NCBI GenBank assembly: GCA_025991245.1
Contig: BQMJ01000004.1
Coordinates: 1 to 64,000, forward strand
Length of the DNA: 64,000 bases
Source of the DNA: Galdieria partita
Lineage: Eukaryota; Rhodophyta; Bangiophyceae; Galdieriales; Galdieriaceae
Reading direction: 5' to 3'
In this document: positions 1 to 13,015 of the stretch, piece after piece
Layout of the letters: each line of letters opens with the position of its first letter
Position numbering within the stretch: position 1 is the first letter of the stretch
Notes under the pieces: model-generated
Database searches by the model: none
Seen by the model: only the letters and a program-made list of their open reading frames with translations
Told to the model about the DNA's origin: nothing
Translations under genes and position numbers: made by a program

Positions 1-546
1 ACCCTAATAAAACCCTAATAAACCCTAAATAAGCCTAATAAAACCTAAATAAACCCTAATAAACCCTAAAAAAACCTAAAATAAACCCTAATAACCCTAA
101 TAAACCCTAATAAACCCTAATAAACCCTAAATAAACCCTAATAAACCCTAATAAACCCTAATAAACCCTAATAAACCCTAATAAACCCTAAATAAACCCT
201 AATAAACCCTAAATAAACCCTAATAAACCCTAATAAACCCTAAATAAACCCTAATAAACCCTAATAAACCCTAAATAAACCCTAATAAACCCTAATAAAC
301 CCTAATAAACCCTAATAAACCCTAATAAACCCTAATAAACCCTAATAAACCCTAATAAACCCTAAATAAACCCTAATAAACCCTAAATAAACCCTAAATA
401 AACCCTAATAAACCCTAAATAAACCCTAATAAACCCTAATAAACCCTAAATAAACCCTAATAAACCCTAAATAAACCCTAATAAACCCTAAATAAACCCT
501 AATAAACCCTAATAAACCCTAATAAACCCTAATAAACCCTAATAAA
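1..546. repeat. Terminal telomeric repeat array
   Basis: The array is built of AATAAACCCT (10 nt) mixed with AAATAAACCCT (11 nt), so the G-rich strand reads TTTATTAGGG or TTTATTTAGGG running toward position 1. The C-rich strand is the + strand, as expected for a left chromosome end. The first ~120 bases are less regular, with units such as AAACCTAAAT and one lacking AAA, and the interior is very regular. It is not the plain plant heptamer TTTAGGG. The array stops abruptly at about 546 before an A-rich junction and the first subtelomeric module. Confidence 0.95.
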
Positions 547-3500
547 AGTGAATAAAAAAAATGCCCACTCCCTTCTGCCAGGTTATACATACTTCAAAAT
601 TTATTGCGTTTCAATTTCTTTTGAATGCATTAAAAACGAAAGTCCATCAACTCTTTTGAGCTTCCTACTTTTTTTTGTATTCTAGCTAAATAATTTAGGT
701 GGTAAATTTCCCAGTGTGATTTAACTGGGGTCTGTGCGATTTCTTGCGTGCCTCTTTTTTGTGTTTTTGTATATTTGATGTTTATGAAGAGAATACTTGA
801 AAACGTGCAGGTATTTTTTTGATTTTCTTGTAATTAGAAGTTATCCTTTTGCACCCTGGTATTTCTCTGTTTCTGAGTATTATTTCCTTGTTTCGGTTTT
901 TTTTGGCTTCACTAAAGTATGAATTCAAGTAAAATATGCATACCTACATAAAAGCTCAAATACTATTGGTAGATATTAGTAGTGTGATTCTAGGTAAATT
1001 CATTCACTGTCAGAAAGCAAAAGAATACTTTACCAAATAGATTTGGTTCAAATAAAACACGAAGCCAAAAATCATAAAATGAAAGAAAAAACAATTAATT
1101 TGTAATCAGTCAATCAAGAACGAAGGTAATGATGCCAAAAACAACAAAAAAGGACCCATCCAAGAAAAATGCTCACAATTTCAAATTTCTGCGAACCAAC
1201 AATGAAATTTCCACTCAGCATGTCTGTAAAATAAAAATAGCATCTCAAATTATTTCCAAAATTTCCTGAATTTCGTGTAATATACAAGAAATACAAAGAA
1301 AAGCAAAAATAGCTCAAGAGGCAAGTTACTTGATTACTGGCAAAAAAAACAGCACAATTTCAGGATGAATCAATTTTGCTAGATTGATAGCATATGTAGA
1401 GGCCTTGATTGCACGAATTCACTTTTTCCTCCAATGCATTAAGATGACAAAAAACGTAATGAATCTTCAAATGTGAATGGTTCGGCACACGGCACGGGCA
1501 ATAATTCATTAGGACCTACTAGGTTTTCTTAATGTCTAATGTTTATGTCAAAGGTCACAAATTATAAAGAAAAATTAACAGAAAATATAAAAGAACATCC
1601 ATCTATTATAAGAAAGTAAAAGGGCCCTTCACATAATGAATACGGCATTACAAAGAACAAAAAAAATTATGTAAATAAAATTTGATAATTTGTCGTAGAA
1701 ATTGATCGATAAAGGACGAAAATGATAAGGCAAAAAGACAACCAAAAAAGTACAATTCATGCGAACCTCTTAAAATTTTTCAACAAAATATTCCTTTCAG
1801 CCAGGACATACCTAGTTTTTCAATTCATTGCGCTCTAGTAGTCTCAAAGTAGGAGTGGCTAGAGTAAATTGTTTATATGTTTTTTCTTATTTATGTTTTT
1901 TGTCAAAGAATAGTTACGTATTTCTTTATTCATTTTGCTTGTTGTGCTACTGACTAAGTTTGGTTTTCTGTCAGCTACATTTTGTTTGAGTTTTTTTTTG
2001 GATTGGAAACTGGAGTTAGTTTTTAGATTCCTCGTTTAGTTCAAATTTTTTTGGATTGCGCAATTTTCTGCTTTTTTAGTATGCTTTTGAGATTTTTGGT
2101 GGTTCGTTTATATGTTACCCTTCAGGTGACGTTTGTCTAAGACGCGAGCAATTTGCGCGAACAAGTCGTCACAAGAATAGAGCAATCTGTCTCTATGTAA
2201 CACTTTCCTTTTTTTTGTTTTGTGCTATCTTCATTGTTGTCTTCAAGGACTATCCCTTCTTTTTACTACTTTTCTATAAATGAAAAAAAAAAGATTTTTT
2301 CTTTTGCATTTCAATGTGATATAGTTAATAAATTCTCTTTCATCAAAACTATTCTATTTTTTGTTCTCTATGAGCAGTTTGCTGTAACTTGATTACTTCG
2401 TTTCCCACGGTCGACAAATTTCTGCCGGACGAGAACTGTTTCAAGGTACTGATGATAAAAGGAATATGTGGTACATGGAAATTCTTCAATATATTCTCTT
2501 TAGTTTCTATTTCTTTAAATGCTTATTCGATGGCTTCCTTGTAAAATGGGTATTTGTATTGTTCCTTTAATAACACCTTGAAACAAGTGTAGCGCTTTTA
2601 ATGCAAAAATTGCCTATTTCTCTTTGATACATTGCATAAATTCCTCTTCAATACCTTTTCATAATGCCAATATTATAGAACTGAAACTGAAATGATGAAA
2701 TCTTTTTCTTTTTAGTGTTGCCTTAAATTTTACGAATTATTGAATTTGTTATTTTAATAATGTCACATTAATGTTTCTCGCAAATTTCTCTTTTCATATA
2801 GGTTTGTATGGGTATTCCTTTGTAACGATAATGATATTTCTTTATTGCCTTTTCTTATTAAATTCGTTGATATCTCCAGTGCATACATAATGAAAAACTT
2901 CGCAATTTGAATTGTTTCGAAACTTTTGTTTCCATCGCATCGCCAAGACTTTCATGGTTGAACCTTATGAGAATCGTCTTTAAAAATCTGTCTTATATAG
3001 CAAATTTTTGAGTATGGTTCTTTGATCACTTTATTGTATTTTACGTTGCAGTTTTATTGAAAATTTAACCATTTGGTGAAGGAACTTTTGCTTTCTGATA
3101 ATTGAGAGGGACTGCTTGTTTCGTTTTATTCGGTAAATAGCCTACTATTTGACATATAGTGTGGCTATACATCTTTAGCCAAAAGTAAACAATGCCTACG
3201 CTATTCTTGTATTCTCAGAAATAGAACTTTGTGTTTGGTTTGAAACTTTTTAAACTTTCTTTTATTTATTCTCAAAAATGTCAAACTCCAAATCAATCTT
3301 TTTGGTTTTTCATGTGCGTACTGTTATGCCATAGATTTTTGTTCTATTGTTATTTTATAAGAATGACTGAATTAGAAGAATCAATCAACGTTTAGGCTCT
3401 TTGTTCACATTTCAAAAAGTTGACTTTCTTTATCCTTTCTCTTCTACTACTGCTATCTTTTTTCTTGTGTTTTATGTTTTGTAACCCTTCAATGTGTAAT

Positions 3501-5040
3501 GAAGTTTTCCTTGGTTTCATTTTACCTATGTACTAAACTGTTCGAGGTGAGGATTTATTGATTTTTTCTATTTGCAGATTGGATCTACTTTCCTCTTTAC
3601 TAACTTTCACATTATCACCACTGGTTACCCCGAGAACAACTAGGAATACTGATGCCATAAAGGACAAATTATGTATTAAAATTCTTCAATTTTTTCACTT
3701 GTGCCGACCTCCCTACATTCATACTTTTTCTTTAGACCCTCTTTGAGACGATATTTCTATCGCCCTTTCAATGAACCGTAGGTAATTTTAAAAAAAAAGG
3801 TTAAATTTTTATTATTTGAAAAGACACGACTCTTCTTTCCTTTTTCGAAGAGGTATGACGCTTTCTCGATTCAGTACATCGTCGTAAAAGGTTGCAATAA
3901 ATCATGAAAATTATTGGTTTAGATTGATTCTCTTACTTGTGAAATTGTATCAACATTCTTAAAGATTTTTGTGATTTTGTTAATTTATCTCGAGTGACAA
4001 AGTAATTCTTCCTTTGAAATTTTTGGAATCACCCCAACAGTCCTATTTGCATTGCATGAAAACGATATCCAATTGTCCCATTTCTTTCATTTTTATTAGA
4101 TTTTTAATTTTTTGGGAGGAGCTGAGCAATTTGGTTTTGAATTTGATATATTGCGAAATCTAAATCTGGTAATTTTTACAGCTAACGTACTGCATGGCTT
4201 GTTTCACTATAGTAGTTTTCGATATTGAAAAGCGACAGTTTTTCGAAAAGTAGAATCTTGCAACTGTTGGTTTTTACTATGTGGTATCTTTTATCAGACA
4301 CCTTTTTTGTGAAAAATTTTTTTTGCTTTCTTATGGTAACTGGATCCATTTTGTCATGTTGACCGGCATAATATTATACACAAATTGTACTGTTGATATA
4401 TATAATGAAGACAAAGCAAGCCACGCCTTTGCCATAAAAAGGCCTCAGATGAATTGAACCGTTAGCAATCCAGCCACAAAAGTTCAACGTTTGTCTGTAG
4501 CATCTTCGATATTATATGCTTTATGTCAGTTTGAATATGCTTTGAATGACAGCTTGAAGAGAAACATGTCTCTCAAGATCACTTTTCCTCCATGAATTTG
4601 TTGTATTTTCATTCTTGTTCTTTGAAATCATCCTGTTGTTTCTGTTTCTCTCCTTATATATATAAAATTTCTTTTAAGTATTTCAATTTGACAAAAGTAC
4701 TGAATGAACTGTTTCCGACTAGTATGATAGGTGTTTCTTTGAACATGTCCGATGGACTCTGCTTTTTACTTCCCCTTTGCACTGTCGACTAATGTCCATC
4801 CATGAGAACAATTAGAGATTCTTATTCAATAAAACAAGTAGTATATGGAATTTCTTCAATCTTTTTTAGAGATTCTATTTCTTCAAAGGCTTTTTATTCG
4901 AAGGTTTCTTTTAAATTCGCTTTGTATTGTTCCTTTATTAATTACTTGAAAGAACCGTTATCAAGTCTTAATAAAAAATTTTTCTATTGTCCTCTGAGAT
5001 ACGTCAAACCTCGATAGACCCTAGCCAATAGTAAACCTGA
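547..5040. repeat. Subtelomeric higher-order repeat, copy 1 (outermost)
   Basis: This AT-rich block, with no convincing coding region, is co-linear with copy 2 (5041-9545) and partly with copy 3 (15735-17715). By eye, identity is roughly three quarters to four fifths. Landmarks are the head motif TGCCCACTCC at ~562 and ~5061, TAGTCTCAAAGTAGGAGTGG at ~1837, ~6346 and ~17025, and GCATGGCTTGTTT at ~4192 and ~8682. Inside it, a ~1.18-kb subunit repeats: similar sequence around GTCGACAAA/GAGAACAA recurs near 2410, 3630 and 4785. An internal segment (905-1785) is inverted relative to the other copies. Small open frames here have no recognisable product. Confidence 0.85.
905..1785 (-). other. Inverted segment inside subtelomeric copy 1
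   Basis: Read on the minus strand, this stretch matches the + strand of copies 2 (about 5370-6260) and 3 (about 16070-16930) in order. Examples are ATTGTGAGCATTTTTCTTG (minus strand near 1165; + strand at ~5989 and ~16666) and GTGAATT after CAATGCATTGGAG (minus near 1430; + near 16410). Sequence on either side is in the same orientation as the other copies. Copies 2 and 3 agree with each other, so copy 1 carries the derived state. Breakpoints are placed to within about 15 bases. Confidence 0.8.
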
Positions 5041-8000
5041 AACCTTAAAAAAGGAAAAAATGCCCACTCCTTTCTGCCAGCCTACACATATTTTACAATT
5101 TAGTGCATTTTTTCTCTTAATTGCATTTTAAACGAAAGTTTCTCAATTCTATCAAGCCTCTTCGTTTGCCTCTTGTCTTGTATAATGAGTCGCAAATTTC
5201 ACTGAGTGTTTGTTGGCGTTTTGGAGACTGTTCTTGTGGGTTATTTTTCCATTATATTTGTATTTGAGATATATTGCATGAATACTTGGAAACGATAGGA
5301 AAAAGTTTTGATTTTGCTTTTAACTTATGATTGTCCTTCATTTGTTTTTTGGCATTTTCATGTCGTGTTGCGTTGGCTTAAAATTTGAAGTGGTTTGTTT
5401 GATCGAAAATTTTTTTGGGTTATTTGTTGCCTCGAAACAGTCGTTTTTCATTGATATGGTTGCAGAGCCATTTATTAAAGCTTGTTTTTACTGGGTTTTA
5501 CTTTTTCTTGTGAACCGGTATCCATTTTATGAAGGATCCTTTTGCTTTGTTCTGATCGATGAATGTTCCTTTTTCTATCCTGTTAGTTTCTTTCTATACT
5601 ATGTGACTTTTGAAGCAGTAATAAAATTAAAAAAAATTAATTAACCCTAAAAAAATTCCTATTTTCCTGCTCCAGGTCATTTGCATTCGAAATTTATCAT
5701 GTTTTTGGAAATCTCAATGCATTGGAGAAAAAAAACGAATTGGTTCTATCAAGACATTTACTTTTGCTTTTAGTTTCGTTAAAGTAATTAATTCTCAAAC
5801 TGTGCTACTTGTTTTGCCAACGATCTCATGACTTGCCTTGTGTGCTATTTCTGCGTATGTATGTATTTGTTGTTTACTACGGGTATTTAGGTAAAATTTT
5901 CGGATGCTATTTTTAGTTCACGGCCCTTTTGAGTTAAGGAATTTCTCTGTTGCTTTGCAATAATTCGAAATTTTGAGCTGTTTAGAAATTGTGAGCATTT
6001 TTCTTGAATGGTTGCTTTTTTGTTATTATTAGCATCATTAACTTCGTTCTTGATTGAAACAGTTGCACAGTAAGTTAATAGCTTTTTCTCATATTAGGAT
6101 ACTTTGCTTTGTGTGGTATTTGTGCCGAATCTATTTGATGAAATATCCTTTTCATTGCTGATATTGGATAAATTTACCTAGAATCGCTTAGTTAATATAT
6201 TCCAATAGTATTTGAACTTTTAGGTAAACATGCATATTTAACTTGAAATTCTACCCGAATAAAGGCTAATAAAACCAAATGGAGGAAAAAGTACTTAATG
6301 CTTTCAGCCTGGGCGTGCCTGGTTTTCAGTTCACTGAGCTCTAATAGTCTCAAAGTAGGAGTGGTCAGAGTGAATTGTTTATGTCCGGTTTCTTATTTAT
6401 GTTTTTTTGCCAAAGAATAGTTACATATTGTTTTATTTTTTAAGTTTGCTGTGCTACTGACCAAGTTTGGTTTCCTGTCAGCTACATTTTGTTTAAACTT
6501 TTTTTGGATTGAAAACTGGAGTTAGTTTTTTACATTCCTTCTTTAGTTCAAATTTTATTAAGATTGCACAATTTTCTACTACTTTTGTATCGTTTTGAGA
6601 TTCTAGGTGGTTCGTTTAAATGATACCCTTCTAGTGACGTTAGTCTAAAGTGCAAGAAATGTACGCGAACAAGTCGTCGCAAAATTAGAACACTCTGCCA
6701 CTATGTAACATTTTCATTTCTTTGTATTTTCTGCTTTCATTGCTGCATTCAAGAATTACCCCTTCTTTTTACTACTTTTCTTCCAATGAGAAAAAAAAAA
6801 TTTTTTCTTCTGTATTTCTATGTGATATAGTTACTAAATTCCCTTTCATCAAAGTTATTGTATATTTTTTCTCTGTGAGCAGATTGCTGTAACTTGTTTG
6901 CTTCGTTTCACAAGGTTGAGAAATGTCTGCCTGACGAGGACAGATTCATGGTGCCAATGATGTAAAGAACAAGTGGTACATAAAAATTCCTCAATATATT
7001 CTCAAGTTTTTATTTCTCTAAAGGTTTTTTCTATGGCTTTTTTCTAAAATTGGTTTTGGTATTGTTCCTTTAGTAAACCGTATAAAGAAAGTCCTAAACT
7101 GGTAATGCGAAAGTTGCCTATTCCCCTTTGATATATTGCATAAACTTCTCTTCAATACCGTTTCATAATGCCAATGCAATAGAACTGAAAATGAAATGCT
7201 GAAATCTTTTTCTTTTTTTTTAACTGTTGTCACAAGTTTCGGAATTTTTTTAAATTTTTATGCCTTGGTGTCATAGTAGTTTTTCCGTTGAATTTTTCTT
7301 TTTATATAGGTACTACATTGTAGCGATGATGTTCTTTGTTTATTGATTTTTCTTATTAAGATCGCTGCTGTCTTCAGTGCATACATAATTGTAAGCTTTG
7401 AATATGGATAATTTCGAAACTTTTGTTTCAATGGTTTCGCCAAGATCTTCATGGTTGAACCTTACATTATTAGAATCGTTTTTAGAAATTTGTCTTATAT
7501 AGAAAAATTCTAAGTATTGTTATTTGGTCATTTTATTGTATTCTACGGTGCAATGCTATTGAAAATTTAACCATTTGGTAAGTCGTTTCTGCTTTTTGAT
7601 GCTCTTGAGACACTGCTTGCTTCATTCTTTGAGTAGCCTTACTTGAAATATAGTGTCGGTATACATATTTAGCAAAAAGTAAACAGTGCTTATGCTATTC
7701 TTAGATTCTCGAAAGCAATACTTTGTGTTTTGGTAAACTTTTCGAGCCGCCTTGTATCTGTTCTCTACATTGTCAAATTCTGAATCTCTTTGTCGGCTTT
7801 TCAGTGTGCACTCTTATGTCACAGATTTTTGTTCAATTGTTACTTTTTAAGAATGAATGAGCTAAATGGTTCAGTTGTCGTTTAGGCTCTTTGTTCACAT
7901 TTCAGAAAGTTCACTTGTTTGATCATTTCTCTTCTAGTACTACTGTCTGTTTCTCTTTTGTGTTTTATGTCTTATAACCCTTGAATGTGTGATGATGTTT

Positions 8001-9545
8001 TTCTAGGTTCTATTTCACAATGCAAAGACTGTTCGAGGTGAGAATATATTGATTTTTTCTATACGAGATTTGTTCTACTTTTCTTTTTACTAAATTTCGC
8101 ATTGCCACCTACTGGTTACTCCTGAGAACAACTAGAAGTTTTTATGCCATAAAGGACAAATAATGTATTGAAATTCTACAATCTTTTCACTTGGGTCGAC
8201 CTCCCTAAATTCTTTCTTTTTTCATAGACTCTATTCGAGACGATATTTTTATTGCTCTTCTAATCAACCGTAGATAATTTCAGAAAAACAGTAAAATTTT
8301 CTTTATTTGAAAAGACATGACTTTCCATTGTTTTTCTAAAAAGCATGCGTTTTTCTCAATTCACTAGATCGTCGTAAAAGAATCTAATAGAGTATGAAAG
8401 TAAGTGGTCTAGATTGGGTTAAATACTTTTGAAATTGTTTCAAAATTCTTGAAGATTGTGATTTTGCTAATTTATCTCGAGTGACAAAGTAATTCTTCCT
8501 TTGAAACCTTTTTTGAAATCACCCCCACAGTTGTATTTACATTGCATGAAAACGATATCCAATTGTCCCATTTCTTTCATTTTTATTAAACTTTTAGTTT
8601 TTGGGGGGAGCTGAGCAATTTGGCTATGAATTTGATATATAGTGAAATCTAAATCTGGTAATTTTTACAGCTAACGTATTGCATGGCTTGTTTTACTATA
8701 GTCGTTTTCAATGTTGAAAAGCGACAGTTTTTTAAAAAAGTAGAATCTTGTAGTTGTTGGTTTTTACTATGTAGTATCTTTTATCAGACACCTTTTTTGT
8801 AAAAAAATTTTTTTGCTTTCTTATGGTAACTGGACCCATTGTGTTCTATTTTATGTTGATCGGCATAATATTATACACGAATTGTACTGTTGATATCTAT
8901 AATGAAGACAAAGCAAGCCACACTATTCTCATATAAAATCCTCATATGAATTGAACAGTTAGCAATCTAGCCACAAAAGTTCAATTTGGTCTGTAGCATC
9001 TTGGATATTATATGTTTTATGTCAGTTTGACTATGCTTTGAATGACAGCTTGAAGAGAAACATATCTCTCAAGAGCACTTTTCCTACATGAATTTGTTGT
9101 GCTTTCTTTCTTGTTCTTTGAAATCATCCTGTTGTTTTTGTTCATCTCCTTCTTAAATATATAAAATTTCTTTTAACTATTTCAATTTGACAAAAGTACT
9201 GAATTGGTTTCGACTGAGAATATGGTAGGTTTTTCTTTGAACATGCATTTTGGAAACTTCTTCTTACTATCTTTTTCATTGTCGAATAATGTCCGCTCAA
9301 GAGAACCATTAGAGATGCTTATTCAATAATGCCAAGTAGTATATAAGAATCCTTCAACTTGCTAGCGACTTCCTAGAGATTTTATTTCTCTTGTTGCCTT
9401 TCTTTTCTCTATAGGTTATTTTCAAAATCGGTATTTTTATCGTTCAATTATTAGTCTATAAGTGTACGAAAGAAAAAAACGCTACTAAGTTATAATTTTA
9501 ATCAGAAAAAAATTGTCTAGTGTCCTCTGACATACGTCATGCGCT
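5041..9545. repeat. Subtelomeric higher-order repeat, copy 2
   Basis: This full-length copy follows copy 1 directly. Its left edge is a decayed telomere-like tract (5018-5055, with ACCCTAGCCAATAGTAAACC) and then TGCCCACTCC. Two further module heads lie inside: 5640 (TTAACCCTAAAAAAATTCC) and about 6263 (AAGGCTAATAAAACC, then GCTTTCAGCC). The part after 6285 again shows the ~1.18-kb subunit, with equivalent positions near 6935, 8115 and 9285. The match to copy 1 fades after TCTGACATACGTCA at ~9525. No gene is supported. Confidence 0.85.
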
Positions 9546-12500
9546 TTCCTTCATTGAATTATGTTCTCGTGAAACCATTGTTATAAACCAAAGAATTATT
9601 TAATGATTCACATATTTTGACTTGCCTTGTTGCTTTCATATTTGGTAGTTTTGAAGTTTCGTTTTGTTTGTTGATCCATTCGTGGCAATTCATCGTCGCC
9701 TATGAAATCTTCATCCCCTAACATACTCGTGCACTTGTACCGCTTTTGACTGACCATGAATTTTCTCTAGTACCTGCTTTGGGGAAACGTTTTCATTTGG
9801 TTGAGCCTAACATAATTCACTATGTATTTGAAATGTTGCTAAACTAAATTGGCTCCGTTTCTTGCATCTCCCGTATTAGAGCCTTTTTCGATTCACTGAC
9901 AGTGGTTTGAAGAGTACAGCCTTGTTTTGCCTTATGGTTTCTTTATGCTGTCTTATCTTTCACTTAGCAATTTGGCAAAACAGTTTTTACTTTCTTGGGA
10001 TCATTGTATACTCCTTATTTTATTCTGTGAGTATCTCGTATACTATAATGCTGCTTTGTTGATGGTATACATATTGACCCAAAAGTAATCCAAACCATAA
10101 ATATGCCATAAAAAAAGCCTTCAACTGAACGAAACAGTTAACAATGACGACGTAAATGTTCCATCATGTCTACTGTTCTTCCTCTTTCTTCTTGTTTTAT
10201 ATCTACCTGGTCTATACTTTGCGCTATAACTATTAGAAAATTATATCACTGAGTGGCATTTTTCATTATTGGTCATATTGTACTCTCACTCTTTTTATCT
10301 ACAATCAATTTCTCCTTCCTTGCTCTCTTAGCTTTTAATACTTTTTTAGTCTTTTACTATGCATTGCATAACATTTTGGCTTCTTTCTAGCTCTTTTCTC
10401 TAGAATTTTCTATTTGGAACTCTTTGTTTGGGAACACCTCCAATCGAAATTCAATTTCTTCCATGATTTCCATAAGAACTTTCAATGCGTTTTGCTTTTC
10501 ATACTTATCTAGCGTCCAAATCGATACTTGGTCAATCGAAATCAAAAGAATGTGTTGTACAGAGGCACAAATTCATTTCTATGCTTTAATAGGAAGCAAG
10601 AGCAAGATTGAGACTAGATGTCTATGTTAGTGACACAACTTGAAATACTGTGACACTTGAGAAGTTGCAGGAGAAGCTCTACTTGTAAATACTCTAGTGT
10701 ACTTGCAAGCTGGCTCAAGAATTTCAAACTATATCATGTATGCAAAAATGCATCATAGAGATTTTGAATCAATCGTTGGTCTTTCCTCAACTTTTCCAGA
10801 GGACAATGGACTATGAAAGAAGAGTTTACTAAGTTCTATTTTTTATTGCTTCATTTCTGTTGATTTCGACCACTACTTATTTTTATATTTACAAATAAAT
10901 AGCACTCTAGCCATTTTTTAGACAGTTGGAGCTTATTCTTGGCTAATCGTGAAAAAAAGTTCATATGAAACAAGAAAACACAAATTAGTATATACAAACC
11001 AATTTCTACAACTTTCTTTCCACAAATATCGGCTTTAAAAAATTTCGAAAAATTTTTGAATTTTGTCGAGAATTGACTACGTAGAACAAAACACAGCCCA
11101 TGACCGCCAAAAGTCAATGGAGGAAAGTGAGGGGAAATGAATCAATGAACCCTCATGTGAACTCAAATAACTTCTTACTGGATTTCCCAACGACCCAGCT
11201 TGGATCCTAATTCAACCTAGTAAAATCTACAATGCAGCAAGGTTTTCAATTGCAAAATAACTACCAAGCTTCTATCTGTTAACTGCTACAAATGTTTTCA
11301 TAGACATTACTTTCTAATTAAGTCGCTTGTAAAGAGCTGAGGTTTCTTTAAAAAAAATTGCACTTCTTCCTATTGATTGTAAATAGTTTTTGAATATGTC
11401 GTTTTCAGGTACTATATCAGTTGTTTTTCTGTTAATTTTTTTCTCTTTCACATCACAGTGTAATTGGAAATGATTTCAGCATTGTGCAATATAGACAAAT
11501 TTATAATTTTAATGTATTTCATTCCGAACTTTTTGGTATGGTCCGTTTTTATATGTTTTCCTAGTTGTTTTAATTCGCCACTGGGTTTCATAAAATTTCG
11601 TAAACTTTTTCTTCTCGTAGATATCCTGTAATTTAGCAAATTGATTCTGTTTGTCCTTGTTTTGGCCGAGTAGTTTGTTTTTGAACTGATATTGTTGTTA
11701 CAAGAAATTTTTGGTTTTCCTTTCTCGTTTCAATTGAATATTCTATGTGGAACTCTCACAAGTACTTGTTGTCTTTAATAAGTTTCCGTGACACATGTTT
11801 TCAACACAATGAAGGCTTCTCATGTCACTTGTCTTGCATCTCTGTTTATTGTTTTGATCGATATTGGGTTGTTTGAAACTTTTCTTTTAAACTCTGGTCT
11901 CACAAGCAGCTTTTTGTAGTTGTTCTTCATAAACTATGTTTTCTTAGGGAGCGATATGAGAATTTACTTTTTTGGTCGTTAGGTGATAGCTATACTGCAT
12001 TGGACACTGCTCTGTCAACCATGAATAATTCCGATTGATTGATTAGTAAAGCTTGGATGGTCAATTCTAGTCTTTATCATGTTTTAAGAATTTGTGTCGG
12101 TTCTTTGGAGCCTCTCTGTTGACACTTTTGTGATTGATAGTGGCTAACGTTGCGTTTGTCTTCCCTCCTGGATTGGATTAAAATATATGCAAATTGCCGA
12201 AATTCAATTTCTTTGCTATTTATCAATAGTATTTTCCTTTTACAATGAGTACTTTGTTGTATGCATATTACAGTTGATGTTTGTCTTATTTTGTTGGCTA
12301 AACGTCTTTCTTGCTTCCGTATAAATGATGAGGCAATTTGTCAATTACGGAAAGTAGTGTCATGTGTATTTTTTTATTATCAATTGAATAGAGCAATACA
12401 TTGCCATTCAGACATTTACATTATGACAAACCAATTGTTGAGTAGATTTCTTCTTGTATACGTGACTAATCACGAAATTCAGCGTATATTTATTCATTGA

Positions 12501-12865
12501 CTCTAGATTTCTACGTGAGTAAAATTTTAGCAATGGCTTCCACCAGTATGAGGATCGATCGTTCAAGTAAAAAAGGGTATCAAAAATAAAATATTCATTT
12601 CTCGCTCCATTTTGCTTGATAGCCTAGGAAGATCCTGGAATATCTTGTGCATATATAGGAATGTTGCTTGGTAGAAAAAAATTCAACCTGCCAAAAGATT
12701 CGCTGTTTAAAATGCAGACCGCTGAACAATGACTTTATGAATTCGTCTCGAGTTGTCAGTTTGTATACTTTGTGCTTCTCAGCCTTACTGATTACAAATG
12801 ATAGTAGTTGTGCCTTATATAGCTGATTGCGTTTTCTCACAAGAAAGACAGAGTTATTGAACTGC
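9546..12865. other. Gene-free AT-rich subtelomeric spacer
   Basis: No open frame here has recognisable protein character or splice structure. A short diverged piece of the subtelomeric repeat is visible at about 10040-10165 (TGTTGATGGTATACATATTG, then GCCATAAAAAAAGCC and AACAGTTAACAATGACG), matching the ~4380-4480 and ~8880-8975 region of copies 1 and 2. The rest appears unique within the window. Confidence 0.5.
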
Positions 12866-12879
12866 CAACAAGGATACTA

Positions 12880-13015
12880 TTCAAACAGTATCTTTTCTAA
12901 AACAGTGTCGTTTTCTCCCAAGTCTTGAGTTTGAACATCTGTAACGAGTGGTCTTGGGCACTTCTGCATCCTTCAAGTGACCTCGTCAAGTAAGACTAGC
13001 AAACAACGACGTAAA
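12880..13015. repeat. Dispersed repeat R2, copy a (palindrome-headed)
   Basis: It begins with the near-palindrome ATACTATTCAAACAGTAT, continues with TCTCCCAAGTCTTG, and ends with GCATCCTTCAAGTG and TCAAGTAA. The same landmarks occur in the same order at 23868-24135, where about 100 extra bases separate the palindrome from the rest. No coding capacity or terminal duplication is recognised. Confidence 0.65.

Noticed and set aside
5327-5644. 105-codon + strand open frame in subtelomeric copy 2
   Set aside because: The frame is not kept in the equivalent parts of copies 1 (inverted) and 3, and its composition follows the T-rich repeat.
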